Below are positions 21,127 to 30,128 of a stretch of 64,000 nt of DNA, in pieces. How positions within the stretch are numbered: the stretch's first letter is position 1; every line of letters starts with the position of its first letter. Made by a program: the position numbers and the translations under genes. Source of the DNA: Gallionellales bacterium 39-52-133 (GTDB lineage: Bacteria; Pseudomonadota; Gammaproteobacteria; Burkholderiales; Gallionellaceae); contig NCJL01000005.1 in the NCBI GenBank assembly GCA_002278935.1, positions 124,001-188,000 of the forward strand, read 5' to 3'. The notes beneath the pieces are model-generated. The model made no database searches and was not told the DNA's origin. It saw only the letters and a list, made by a program, of their open reading frames with translations.

Positions 21127-21444
21127 TTCAGCCTCCTTGATATTTATTATAACTAATTGATTATATTCAATATTTTTTAACTTCCTAAGGAAAGAATAAA
21201 TACACTCAGCAACTCAATTGATTGATAAATATGGCCAAAAACGAGGATTACAAGCTTGTCTGTGAACCTGACTGTTTTCACAGGTAGTGCATCAATCTAC
21301 CTGCAGGATTCCAGCCGTATTAAAAAAGCCAAACAATTCATACAGAAATATAAAATCATCGTTACAATCCGTACACGATACAAGATGAAAATTACGGCGG
21401 GCATCAGAGACTAAGAAAGTTGCATCATTTAGTCGGAGGATATA
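21127..21444. other. Divergent intergenic region
   Basis: 318 bp between the DUF6781-like gene and the cyclase gene. It contains an IHF-type site (21149-21175) and a perfect 7-bp hairpin CTGTGAA ... TTCACAG (21260-21283). A weak 52-codon open frame (21256-21414, TTG start) has GAGG about nine bases upstream. The frame ends just before the cyclase's ribosome binding site, so it could be a short upstream peptide, but nothing identifies it. Confidence 0.45.
21149..21175 (-). promoter_or_regulatory. Extended IHF-consensus site, copy 2
   Basis: On the minus strand AATCAATTAGTTA (21150-21162) fits WATCAANNNNTTR, preceded by the flank AATATTGAATAT. It lies about 25 bp upstream of the DUF6781-like gene's start and in the divergent region shared with the diguanylate cyclase gene. 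Confidence 0.55.
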
Positions 21445-22719
21445 TTGGAAAAATTCTCATGGCAATCTGACCACGGATACAGGATATTAATCGATCATCT
21501 TCAGGATGGTATCGTTGTCGTCGAAGAGGGCGTACTGGTTTATGTCAATCAACGCATGGCATCCATGATTGGATATTCCACCGCTGAGTTAATCGGCCGC
21601 CCCTTCATCCAGTTCATCGCACCCGGCGATGCGCCTCTTATGCAGGAAAGGTATCTCGCCCGCCTTGCCGGAGAACCAGTTCCCGATCAATATGATATTC
21701 ATCTGGTCACCGCACAGGGATCACTCATTTTCTGCACACTCAATATTGGCACCTGCCAAGACCCGAATGGAAAAACCGTGACCATAGGAAGTGCGCGCGA
21801 TGTTACCAGGCAAAAAGCCGCGCTGGCAGAACTGGAAGCCTCCAAAGAAGAGCTGAAAAAAATATTTGACCGGCTACCCGACGTGTTTTATCGCACCAAT
21901 ATGCAGGGAATTATCACCATGATTTCCCCTTCCTGCTTTGACATCCTCGGTTATCGGCAGGAGGTCATGCAGGGTACCCCCATGGCCTCCTACTATGTAA
22001 CACCCGACGACAGGCAAAAAGCGGTACAGGCCATCACAGATGGTGGCGGCAGGGCAACGCAAGTGGAAGCCGGATTACGGCACAAGGACGGCTCCACCGT
22101 GTGGATTTCGACCAACGCCATTGTTCGCTACGGAGCGGATGGACAACCACTCTTCATAGAGGGCGTGGCGCGCGACATCAGCGAGCAAAAACGCTTGCAG
22201 GACCAGCTGACACTGCTGTCGAGAACCGATGACCTGACCGGCGAGTTCAGTCGCAGCTATTTTATGAACAAGTCCGAAGAGGTCATCAAAATCATGAAAC
22301 GCTACCAGCGCCCGGCTACAATGATGATGCTCGATCTGGATCACTTCAAAAATATTAACGATAATTTTGGCCACCATGCTGGCGATATAGCGCTAATCGC
22401 GTTTACGCGTGCCTGTCGCCAGGAAATACGCGATTCAGATGTGCTGGGCCGCCTGGGCGGTGAAGAGTTTGGCCTGATGCTGCCTGAAACCACCCTGGAA
22501 AATGCCCAACAACTGGCCGAGCGCATCCGCAAGGCCACTGCTGACATCAGGATTCCCCAGGATGGACAGACAATTACGATCACTGTCTCCATAGGTGTAG
22601 TTGAGCTCAGCGCTGATGATCAGTCGTTAACTTCTATTTTGCGCCGCGCTGACCGCGCCATGTACCAGGCCAAGCAGAATGGACGCAATCAGGTCGTCAC
22701 CCTGATTGAGCCCGTTTAA
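21445..22719 (+). CDS. PAS-PAS-GGDEF diguanylate cyclase
   Basis: A 424-residue soluble sensor enzyme that should make cyclic di-GMP from GTP. Two PAS domains (about residues 10-115 and 130-250) are followed by a GGDEF domain with the active-site form GGEEF in LGRLGGEEFGLML. The I-site for product inhibition, RxxD, reads RDSD exactly five residues before GGEEF. There is no signal peptide or membrane helix, so the signal is likely cytoplasmic, perhaps redox or a small ligand bound by PAS. The start is TTG with GGAGGA four bases upstream; no in-frame ATG exists nearby. It is monocistronic as far as I can see. Confidence 0.92.
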   Translation: MEKFSWQSDHGYRILIDHLQDGIVVVEEGVLVYVNQRMASMIGYSTAELIGRPFIQFIAPGDAPLMQERYLARLAGEPVPDQYDIHLVTAQGSLIFCTLNIGTCQDPNGKTVTIGSARDVTRQKAALAELEASKEELKKIFDRLPDVFYRTNMQGIITMISPSCFDILGYRQEVMQGTPMASYYVTPDDRQKAVQAITDGGGRATQVEAGLRHKDGSTVWISTNAIVRYGADGQPLFIEGVARDISEQKRLQDQLTLLSRTDDLTGEFSRSYFMNKSEEVIKIMKRYQRPATMMMLDLDHFKNINDNFGHHAGDIALIAFTRACRQEIRDSDVLGRLGGEEFGLMLPETTLENAQQLAERIRKATADIRIPQDGQTITITVSIGVVELSADDQSLTSILRRADRAMYQAKQNGRNQVVTLIEPV

Positions 22720-22842
22720 CGCGCAAGCAAATTAGCGGCATGATCAAAAAATATCACCAAAAATCAACTTGAGCCTTTCGGTTCACTTTATCCGCAAAAA
22801 AATTTCCCATGCAAGATAAACTGCCGGCGGGGATAATTGCGT

Positions 22843-24267
22843 ATGAACCCAAACACTCCCCTTTCCTCCGCCCCCGCAAATACCAGCGGCCCTTCATTTA
22901 AGCAGTTGCCTTTATCACCGGCACTGCTCGCGACACTGCAGCAGCTTGAATACCATGCAATGACGCCGATTCAGGCGGCCAGCCTGCCAATTACGCTGGC
23001 CGGTCACGATCTGATCGCGCAGGCAAAAACCGGCAGTGGCAAGACAGCTGCGTTCGCGCTGGCGCTGCTCAGCAAAATCAACCCGCGTTTTTTCGCAGTG
23101 CAGGCCATGGTGCTGTGTCCTACACGTGAGCTGGCCGATCAGGTGACCCAGGAAATCCGCCGTCTGGCGCGTTTTGCAGACAATATTAAAATTATTTCCC
23201 TGTGCGGCGGCACCACCATGAAACCCCAGATGAACAGCCTGGAGCATGGCGCGCATATAGTGGTGGGCACACCAGGTCGAATTCTGGATCACTTGCAGCG
23301 CGAAACACTCAAGCTTGATGCGCTTAACACACTGGTACTGGATGAAGCCGATCGCATGCTGGACATGGGGTTTTACGACGATATCGCTTATATCGCGAAA
23401 CAATGCCCGCTCGAGCGCCAGACGCTGATGTTCTCGGCAACCTACCCGGAGGGAATTTCACGCCTGGCAAAGCACTTTCTGCACAACCCGCATGAAGTCA
23501 AGTTGCTGGAAAAACATGAGAGCGGCAAAATACGCCAGCGCTTTTATGAAGTGCATAACGAAGACAGATTGCAGGCCGTCGGCCTGTTGCTCAAGCACTA
23601 CCGCCCGGTCAGCACACTGGCGTTCTGCAATACCAAGCAGCAATGCCGCGATCTGCTGGAAGTGTTGCGGGCACAGGGGTTTCACGCGCTGACTTTGAAT
23701 GGTGATCTGGAGCAGCGTGAACGAGACCAGGTACTGATCCAGTTTGCCAACCGCAGTTGTTCGGTACTCGTGGCCACCGATGTCGCCGCGCGCGGGCTGG
23801 ATATCGCCCAGCTCGAAGCGGTGATTAACGTCGATGTCACCCCCGATCCTGAAATACATACGCACCGCATCGGTCGCACCGGCCGTGCTGAAGAAGCAGG
23901 CTGGGCCCTCAGCCTGTGCAGCGCTTCCGAGATGCGACGCGTTGATAATATTACGAAGGAAACCGGGATTACCGCAGAATGGCAGGAGCTGGCAACCCTG
24001 CCAATTGAGGATAACTCCCCGCTCGTTCCGCCTATGGTTACCCTGCAAATACTTGGCGGCCGCAAGGAGAAAATCCGTCCCGGCGATGTGTTGGGCGCCC
24101 TTACCGGGGAAGCGGGCTTCACGCGGGAACAAGTCGGCAAGATCACCGTAACCGATCAGTCCACCTATGTCGCCGTCACGCGCAATATTGCACGTGAAGC
24201 AATTCGCAAATTATCTGCAGGCAAGGTGAAGGGCAAAACAGTCAAGGTAAGGGCGCTGGAAGATTAA
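22843..24267 (+). CDS. dbpA: ATP-dependent RNA helicase DbpA
   Basis: A 474-residue DEAD-box helicase. Motif I AKTGSGKT is at residues 61-68, then PTRELADQV, the DEAD box in VLDEADRMLDMGF, motif III SAT, and the C-lobe motifs ATDVAARGLDIAQ and HRIGRTGRAEE. After about residue 400 comes the DbpA-specific RNA-binding domain (VTLQILGGRKEKIRPGDVL, then GALTGEAGFTREQVGKI), which in E. coli binds hairpin 92 of 23S rRNA and directs the enzyme to 50S assembly. I use the ATG at 22843; an upstream in-frame TTG (22837) is less likely. Confidence 0.95.
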   Translation: MNPNTPLSSAPANTSGPSFKQLPLSPALLATLQQLEYHAMTPIQAASLPITLAGHDLIAQAKTGSGKTAAFALALLSKINPRFFAVQAMVLCPTRELADQVTQEIRRLARFADNIKIISLCGGTTMKPQMNSLEHGAHIVVGTPGRILDHLQRETLKLDALNTLVLDEADRMLDMGFYDDIAYIAKQCPLERQTLMFSATYPEGISRLAKHFLHNPHEVKLLEKHESGKIRQRFYEVHNEDRLQAVGLLLKHYRPVSTLAFCNTKQQCRDLLEVLRAQGFHALTLNGDLEQRERDQVLIQFANRSCSVLVATDVAARGLDIAQLEAVINVDVTPDPEIHTHRIGRTGRAEEAGWALSLCSASEMRRVDNITKETGITAEWQELATLPIEDNSPLVPPMVTLQILGGRKEKIRPGDVLGALTGEAGFTREQVGKITVTDQSTYVAVTRNIAREAIRKLSAGKVKGKTVKVRALED

Positions 24268-24357
24268 TACTGTTAAAGGCAATCATTTTCCACACTAAAA
24301 TCAAAATAGATCATTTGTCGTTCAACCGCTGATTGAGCCACTCTCCAGTATTTTGCA

Positions 24358-24384
24358 AAATATTGAATAAAATCAAACACTTAT
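24358..24384 (+). promoter_or_regulatory. Extended IHF-consensus site, copy 3
   Basis: AATCAAACACTTA (24371-24383) fits WATCAANNNNTTR and is preceded by AATATTGAATAA. It lies between dbpA and the small acidic protein gene, about 90 bp upstream of the latter's start. Confidence 0.55.
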
Positions 24385-24474
24385 GATATTTTTGCTTTAC
24401 GCATCGATATCCCGCTTGAATTCAGTTTTTCAGACTCAATGTAGAAGAATATATCCTTCGGGAGAAATATCATC

Positions 24475-24780
24475 ATGCGCAACGATCATGCCTTACCAGA
24501 ACAACAGCCCACAGGTGACAATCAGGACATATCCGATGACATACATCTGATAGAAAATCTGTTTGAAATGCTTTCTGCCATTCAGCATAAAGGACGCCAA
24601 CTGGAAAATGATGCACATAACGAAACCTATGATCTGGCAAACGAATTCAACCAGCATCTTCATCAAGCCCACCTCCAGTTAAGAAAACTGCGTTCATCAA
24701 TCTTGCCGAAGGAATCGGACATGGATGAACGATCCGGCCAGACAGAAAACCTCAAGGACAACCCGGCTTTGCCTCATTGA
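24475..24780 (+). CDS. Small acidic hypothetical protein
   Basis: A 101-residue protein of unknown function. It is hydrophilic and probably mainly helical, with a His/Glu/Gln-rich central part (residues 20-75) and a disordered acidic tail. No signal peptide or membrane helix is present. GGAGA lies about ten bases before the ATG, which supports translation. It has an IHF-like site upstream and no clear operon partners. Confidence 0.6.
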   Translation: MRNDHALPEQQPTGDNQDISDDIHLIENLFEMLSAIQHKGRQLENDAHNETYDLANEFNQHLHQAHLQLRKLRSSILPKESDMDERSGQTENLKDNPALPH

Positions 24781-25145
24781 TGAAAATGTTTTGGGTATAC
24801 ATCAGGCAATATGCTTGCCTCACGCAAGTGCAGGAGGGTTTGTTTGAATTTCAAGAATCAGCTGGTTGAATGATATTACAAGCCAGTGCAAGGCCCCGCA
24901 CCAGGCCCGCCTTCAGCACAGGCTAAAACCAGGGGAATGACTCATCAATTCCTTCCACAGTTAATTTCATATATTGATCACAAATCTGTAACAATACTGA
25001 AATATGACAGTGCGATTATGCCGCACATGGAAAACAGCAAATTTCAGTCGAATTGCAACCCAGGATTGTTCGCGCATCATATAGCGCAATCAGTCACTTT
25101 CTCCCCCGCCTTATCAGCATTTTCATTGCAGCGTCTGCATAAGAA
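24781..25145. other. Gene-free intergenic region
   Basis: 365 bp without a convincing gene. An 87-codon frame (24886-25149) has a biased but unremarkable composition, no ribosome binding site and overlaps the next gene start, so I leave it out. No clear hairpin terminator was found. Confidence 0.5.
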
Positions 25146-25979
25146 ATGAGCACCCGCCAAGTCCGCTCGATATTTCTGTCAGACATACACCTTGGTACCA
25201 AGGCGTGCCAGGCACACCATCTGCTGGATTTTCTCAAAGTATATTCATCCGAACATATGTTCCTGCTCGGTGATATCGTCGATTTATGGGCCATGAAGCG
25301 CGGTGGAGTGCATTGGACACCTGCGCAGAACACTTTTGTACAAAAAATGCTGCGTCGTGCCCGGCATGGTGAAAAAGTGATATTCATACCCGGAAACCAT
25401 GATGAGGCCATGCGCGAATATGTCGGCACGTCCTTCGGCGATGTCATGGTGATGAAAGAATATATCCACACCGCAGTGGATGGACGACGTTATCTGCTGA
25501 TTCATGGTGACGAATTCGACCAGGTCACGCTGCACCACAAGTGGGTCGCGATACTGGGAGATATGGCATACAACCTGCTGGTCAGCCTGAATATCTATTT
25601 ATCCTGGCTGCGCCGCACACTCAAAATTTCAGGCTACTGGTCATTGGCAGGTTATGCCAAAAGGCAGATCAAGACGGCCGTCAATTTCATTTTTGATTTT
25701 GAAGATTCTGTCATTCACCATGTGCGCGAACGAGAACTGGATGGAGCGATATGCGGCCATATCCATTGGCCCATGATCAAGGAAGTTGACGGCCTGACTT
25801 ATATCAATTGCGGTGACTGGGTGGATAGTTGCACCGCCATCGTGGAGCATCTGGACGGGCGCATGGAGCTAATTCACTGGAAAGGCAGCAGCCAGATCAA
25901 AGCGGACACGGCCTGTGAAGCGACTCCTTTGCTTCGCAAGATGCCCGAAGAAAAAATTCACCACACAGAAACAGCATGA
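25146..25979 (+). CDS. LpxH-like metallophosphoesterase
   Basis: A 277-residue calcineurin-type phosphoesterase of the UDP-2,3-diacylglucosamine diphosphatase-like group. The metal-binding motifs are all present: SDIHLG (residues 12-17), GDIVDLW (42-48), GNHD (83-86), HGDEFD and CGHIHWP. It is longer than classic LpxH (about 240 aa) and belongs to a subgroup usually annotated in the same way. The following gene, 50 bp downstream, is a GT4 glycosyltransferase, so the pair may act on a glycolipid or its precursor rather than on the core lipid A pathway. This last point is inference. Confidence 0.85.
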   Translation: MSTRQVRSIFLSDIHLGTKACQAHHLLDFLKVYSSEHMFLLGDIVDLWAMKRGGVHWTPAQNTFVQKMLRRARHGEKVIFIPGNHDEAMREYVGTSFGDVMVMKEYIHTAVDGRRYLLIHGDEFDQVTLHHKWVAILGDMAYNLLVSLNIYLSWLRRTLKISGYWSLAGYAKRQIKTAVNFIFDFEDSVIHHVRERELDGAICGHIHWPMIKEVDGLTYINCGDWVDSCTAIVEHLDGRMELIHWKGSSQIKADTACEATPLLRKMPEEKIHHTETA

Positions 25980-26029
25980 ATTTAATCGCCGACATATCAA
26001 CAAATTAATCAATTAACCAGGAACTCACC

Positions 26030-27229
26030 ATGAAAATTCTGTTTATTTCTGATGTCTATTTTCCGCGCATCAACGGCGTCTCCACTTCAATTGAAACGTT
26101 TCGCAAGGAACTGCGGGCACTTGGGCACACCGTACATGTGATTGCGCCCGATTACCTTACTCCAAGTTCTGACGAAAGCGATATTCTGCGAGTTCCTTCC
26201 AAACGCGTTCCCCTCGACCCTGAAGACCGCTTTATGAGCTTCAAATGGGTGATGCAGCACCTCGACAAATTACGCAGCGAACAATATGACATCATCCATG
26301 TCCAGACGCCGTTTGTCGCACATTACCTTGGACTGAAGCTATCCAGGCTGCTCAGCATTCCCTGCGTTGAAACCTATCACACTTTCTTCGAAGAGTATCT
26401 CTACCACTACATTCCGCTGGTACCAAAAAAGCTGATGCGCATGGTCGCCAAGCGATTTTCGCGCCATCAGGGCAATAGTCTGCATGGTATGGTTGTACCC
26501 TCGCATCCCATGCTGGACATACTCAAAAATTACGGCATCACCACCCGCGCCGAAGTTATCCCGACCGGAATCGAACCTGAAAGTTTTGTTGCGGGAGACC
26601 GCGCGGCATTTCGCAGTCGATACCACATTGCCCAAAACCGGCCTGTACTGCTTTTCGTGGGGCGTGTTGCACATGAAAAAAATATCGGATTCCTGCTGAA
26701 GGTGCTGACGCAAGTCCGAAAAGAAATTCCCGATGTGCTTTTCGTCATCGCGGGTGAAGGCCCGGCACGTGAAAGCCTGGAACTGGAAGTCAAACAGCTT
26801 AAGCTGGACGACAATGTGATGTTCATCGGCTATCTCGATCGCCATACCGAATTAAACAGCTGCTATTGCGCCGCGGATATTTTTGTCTTCTCGTCCCGCA
26901 CTGAAACTCAGGGCCTGGTATTGCTGGAAGCCATGGCCCAGGGCGTACCCGTGGTCTCTACTGCAGAGTTGGGCACGCGCGATGTTTTGATGGAAGGCCA
27001 GGGTGTCTGGATTGCGAAAGAAGACTTAAACGACTTCACCCAAAAAGTCGTCAAGATGCTGGGAGACTCGGATGCGCGTCTGACTTTAAGCCAGACAGGC
27101 CGCGTCTACGCACAAGGCTGGTCGGCCAGCAAACAGGCCGAACGGATGATTGAGTTCTATCGTGCAGTACTTGCCGCCTCTGAACAGGGGGCTGCCGCAT
27201 TGAAATTAAGTTCTCAGACTGCCAATTAA
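26030..27229 (+). CDS. GT4-family glycosyltransferase
   Basis: A 399-residue GT-B fold glycosyltransferase of family GT4. The N-terminal half begins MKILFISDVYFPRINGVSTS, as in bacterial diacylglycerol glucosyltransferases and mannosyltransferases of the PimB type. The C-terminal nucleotide-sugar domain has the EX7E motif (ETQGLVLLE) and GVPVVSTAELGTRDVL. No signal peptide is present; the N-terminal domain has hydrophobic patches suited to membrane-bound acceptors. AGGA precedes the ATG. It follows the metallophosphoesterase gene by 50 bp, so they are probably cotranscribed and may both serve glycolipid synthesis. Confidence 0.88.
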   Translation: MKILFISDVYFPRINGVSTSIETFRKELRALGHTVHVIAPDYLTPSSDESDILRVPSKRVPLDPEDRFMSFKWVMQHLDKLRSEQYDIIHVQTPFVAHYLGLKLSRLLSIPCVETYHTFFEEYLYHYIPLVPKKLMRMVAKRFSRHQGNSLHGMVVPSHPMLDILKNYGITTRAEVIPTGIEPESFVAGDRAAFRSRYHIAQNRPVLLFVGRVAHEKNIGFLLKVLTQVRKEIPDVLFVIAGEGPARESLELEVKQLKLDDNVMFIGYLDRHTELNSCYCAADIFVFSSRTETQGLVLLEAMAQGVPVVSTAELGTRDVLMEGQGVWIAKEDLNDFTQKVVKMLGDSDARLTLSQTGRVYAQGWSASKQAERMIEFYRAVLAASEQGAAALKLSSQTAN

Positions 27230-27532
27230 TGTCGTTCAATATTGCCCTGCAGACAGCTCACCTTGCGATGCACAATATTTCAGCCATTCACACCATACAA
27301 AAATAAGCCCGGTCATCCGGCTTCGCATCCCTAAAATAATTTTTGCTTGCTTCTGCGCAGTTATCATTTTTCAGACACCGTAAAATGATTAGATGGAAAA
27401 TTGCAAGTAATTAATTTATAAGAATATTTACCATTCCGGAAAGACGTAGTAATCTGGCATCGTTAATTGTTAAGCAGTGCACTTTTTCAACGCACTCACG
27501 GCTTATACGACAAGTTCACGGTAATAGATGAC
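27230..27532. other. Intergenic region before the beta-propeller gene
   Basis: 303 bp. A short imperfect hairpin (AAGCCCGG/CCGGCTT, about 27305-27324) without a T-run may end the glycosyltransferase transcript. The rest is A/T-rich and holds no recognisable gene. Confidence 0.4.
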
Positions 27533-28672
27533 ATGATTTTGCATTTCTGGCACGCTCGTATCGCTGCAGTAAAACAACCCCAATATGACAAATTGATTGT
27601 TATTGTTGTAATCACATTGGGGCTGAATGCCTGCAGCGGCAGCAATGGCTCTGCACCAAACGACAACGCGACAACGCCCAAGCCTGTGAACAGCTCACGT
27701 TATCTTTATGCTGCGAACAGTGAAGATAACAGTATTTCAATCTATACTCTGGATACAACAAATGGTCGCCTGCAATATTCAAACAAGGTGGCAACAGGTT
27801 TCAGACCTTATTCAATTGCGATCAGTCCCGGCGGATCATTTCTCTACGTTGCGAACAATGGCTCACATGATGTTTCTGCCTACACCATTAACTATACGAA
27901 TGGTGCTCTGACAAAAGCAGGTCTCTTTCCTGCTGGCACGAATCCGGCCTCCCTGTCTGTCGACCCTTCTGGCAAATTCCTCTACGTGGCGAACAATGGA
28001 TCAAAGAGTATCTCCATTTTCACAATCAATTCGGCGAGTGGAAAGCTTATTGAGGCGAGCACGGCCTATACCATCGGCAATCCGGCATCCGTTATCGTTG
28101 ATCCTTCCGGAAAATTTGCCTATGCAAGCAACCGCATGTCAAACAATATTGAGATTTACAATATAAATGCCACGACAGGCTGGCTTGCCAGCATGAATGC
28201 ACCCGTAGCGGCCGGAACAGGCCCGTATTCAATTACCGTCAGCCCTTCCGGAAAATTTGCTTATGCAACCAATATCAATTCCAACAATATTTCAACCTAT
28301 AAAATAAATACTCAATCAGGCGAGCTTGTCGAAATAGGCAAAGAAATATCAGAGTTCAGTCCATGTTCCATTTCATTTGATCCATCGGGAAAATTTGCCT
28401 ATGTGGCAAACAGGGGCTCGGATAGCATCTCAGGCTATACAATAGATCCCGAGAAGGGCAGGCTTAAGCCAGTCGGTAAAGCAATAAAAACCCAGGTTCA
28501 GCCTGCATCAGTCATTGTTGACCCCTCGGGAAAGTATCTCTACGTGGCTAATTTTGAATCACACAGTATCTCTGCCTACATCATCAATTCAGTCACTGGC
28601 GAGCTTGATGCCAACGCACCACCGCACTTTCCGCTCACGCTTGGCCCCGTTGCACTTGCCATAACACCATGA
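27533..28672 (+). CDS. YVTN-type beta-propeller lipoprotein
   Basis: A roughly 380-residue secreted protein made of about seven 44-residue repeats. Each holds a core like DPSGKFxYVANxxSxxISxY, the hallmark of YVTN/6-phosphogluconolactonase-like propellers. The N-terminus has a hydrophobic stretch followed by LGLNAC, a good lipobox, so it is probably anchored to a membrane. I start it at the ATG 27533, which gives a 34-residue lipoprotein signal; an upstream TTG at 27467 would add 22 residues. Such propellers can be lactonases, but the secreted, repeat-regular form here more likely binds something at the surface. Role unknown. It converges with the kinase gene. Confidence 0.8.
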   Translation: MILHFWHARIAAVKQPQYDKLIVIVVITLGLNACSGSNGSAPNDNATTPKPVNSSRYLYAANSEDNSISIYTLDTTNGRLQYSNKVATGFRPYSIAISPGGSFLYVANNGSHDVSAYTINYTNGALTKAGLFPAGTNPASLSVDPSGKFLYVANNGSKSISIFTINSASGKLIEASTAYTIGNPASVIVDPSGKFAYASNRMSNNIEIYNINATTGWLASMNAPVAAGTGPYSITVSPSGKFAYATNINSNNISTYKINTQSGELVEIGKEISEFSPCSISFDPSGKFAYVANRGSDSISGYTIDPEKGRLKPVGKAIKTQVQPASVIVDPSGKYLYVANFESHSISAYIINSVTGELDANAPPHFPLTLGPVALAITP

Positions 28673-28722
28673 TTTATACAAAACCATTTACTGCGATATT
28701 TGAATAATGAATGCATCGTCGC

Positions 28723-30000
28723 TTAACCATGCATGCGCGAAATACGATTGCCGGCCAGCGTGACGCGGTCGGTCATGGAGTTCAGCAGGATTTTTGACAA
28801 ACGCAATTGGCAGCCCGGACTCAGGCTTTCCAGTGCATCAAAGGAAAATTCCGCGATAATGGAATCCGACAGCGCTTCCAGCGTGGCCTGGCGCTTTGTG
28901 CCACGGTGAATATAGGCCATTTCTCCAAAGTGTTCTCCGGGCTTGATCACATTGAGCAAGCGTCCGTTCTTCGTTACCTTTATCGAACCCGATGCCAGCA
29001 TGTACATGCTCTGACCCGGCTCATTCTCGCGCAATACAATCGTGTGAGCCGGAATTTTTGACCATACACTGTTGCGAACAAGTTCCCACAACTGCGGATC
29101 GGTAAACTCGCTCAGCTCATCCTTTGCGCGCAACATGGTAAATTTTTCACTGTCGGGAACAGGCTGCTGAAAAGTGCTGAAGCGGCCTATCTGCGCAATA
29201 TCCAGTGCAAGCTCTGCCCAAGTGCCGTAACGTTCGGAAGGCATTTTGGCAATCATGCGAAGAATAATTTTGTCCAGCTCCTGTGTAATTTCCCGGCGAT
29301 GCGTGCTTGGTGGCGCGGGTACATTATTGGCAATGACGTCGAACAGCTCGATGATATTTTTGGCCCGGAAAGGTAATACGCCGGTAAGGAGCTGGTAGGC
29401 GACAACGCCGAGCGAATACATATCGCTGACATGCGAGAGGCGCTCTCCCGAGATTTGCTCCAGCGACATATAGGAAGGCGTGCCGACCACCACTTTTTGC
29501 GTGACCTGTGATTTGTAAAACAGAGAGGAGCCAAAATCTGCGATTTTGACTTCACTGCCGGAGACCAGCATGAGGTTCTCGGGCTTGATGTCGCGATGAA
29601 TGATACCTTTGCGAAACGCGTAATCAAGCGCACCGCAACACTTGAAAATCAGCTGTAGTACATTGGAAATTGGCAGCAATGAATCCGGCTGGGTATAGCG
29701 CACCAGATTGCCGCCGGGTATGTACTCCATTGCAACGTAGCCTGAATCATCCGATATGGAAGCTTCAAGTATGGAGACAATATGCGGATGTTCCAGCTCT
29801 CCTGCCAGTGACACTTCCGTGATAAATTGCTCGCGGCATTCCTCATTAAATTCCGGATCAGCAAGCGTCGTCTGGTCAATAACCTTCACCGCAACTTCAC
29901 GATGCAAAAAGGTGTCATGTGCAAGGTAGACTTTCCCCGTTGCTCCCGAACCGATCTGCATCAGCAAATCATACTTGCCCAGCCTGAATGGTAATTTCAT
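28723..30000 (-). CDS. Ser/Thr protein kinase with cyclic-nucleotide-binding domain
   Basis: A 425-residue Hanks-type kinase fused to a CRP-like sensor domain. The kinase has the glycine loop GSGATG (residues 17-22), Lys39 in VAVKVI, the catalytic HRDIKPEN (His135-Arg136-Asp137) and DFG (Asp155). The APE position reads SLE. From about residue 310 a cyclic-nucleotide-binding domain follows, with LRENEPGQSMYMLASGSIKV, a conserved GEHFGEMAY and a KRQATLEA segment. There is no membrane helix, unlike most bacterial PknB-type kinases. The neighbouring DjlA-like gene is separated by 128 bp. Activity and ligand are untested; all key kinase residues are present. Confidence 0.9.
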   Translation of the reverse strand: MKLPFRLGKYDLLMQIGSGATGKVYLAHDTFLHREVAVKVIDQTTLADPEFNEECREQFITEVSLAGELEHPHIVSILEASISDDSGYVAMEYIPGGNLVRYTQPDSLLPISNVLQLIFKCCGALDYAFRKGIIHRDIKPENLMLVSGSEVKIADFGSSLFYKSQVTQKVVVGTPSYMSLEQISGERLSHVSDMYSLGVVAYQLLTGVLPFRAKNIIELFDVIANNVPAPPSTHRREITQELDKIILRMIAKMPSERYGTWAELALDIAQIGRFSTFQQPVPDSEKFTMLRAKDELSEFTDPQLWELVRNSVWSKIPAHTIVLRENEPGQSMYMLASGSIKVTKNGRLLNVIKPGEHFGEMAYIHRGTKRQATLEALSDSIIAEFSFDALESLSPGCQLRLSKILLNSMTDRVTLAGNRISRMHG

Positions 30001-30128
30001 ATGAATAGAATAAGCACTTGCGCAAGGTTTGGATTAAATTCATTCGGGAAGAATAGTACCCTATCATTTAAGTATTACAGCAAAGGCATATGAAAGGCGC
30101 AGCCGATTCCCTCTTTAGATCATTCAAA

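Noticed and set aside
24886..25149. 87-codon open frame between the small acidic protein and the metallophosphoesterase gene
   Set aside because: No ribosome binding site, no recognisable protein features, and its end overlaps the start of a solid gene.
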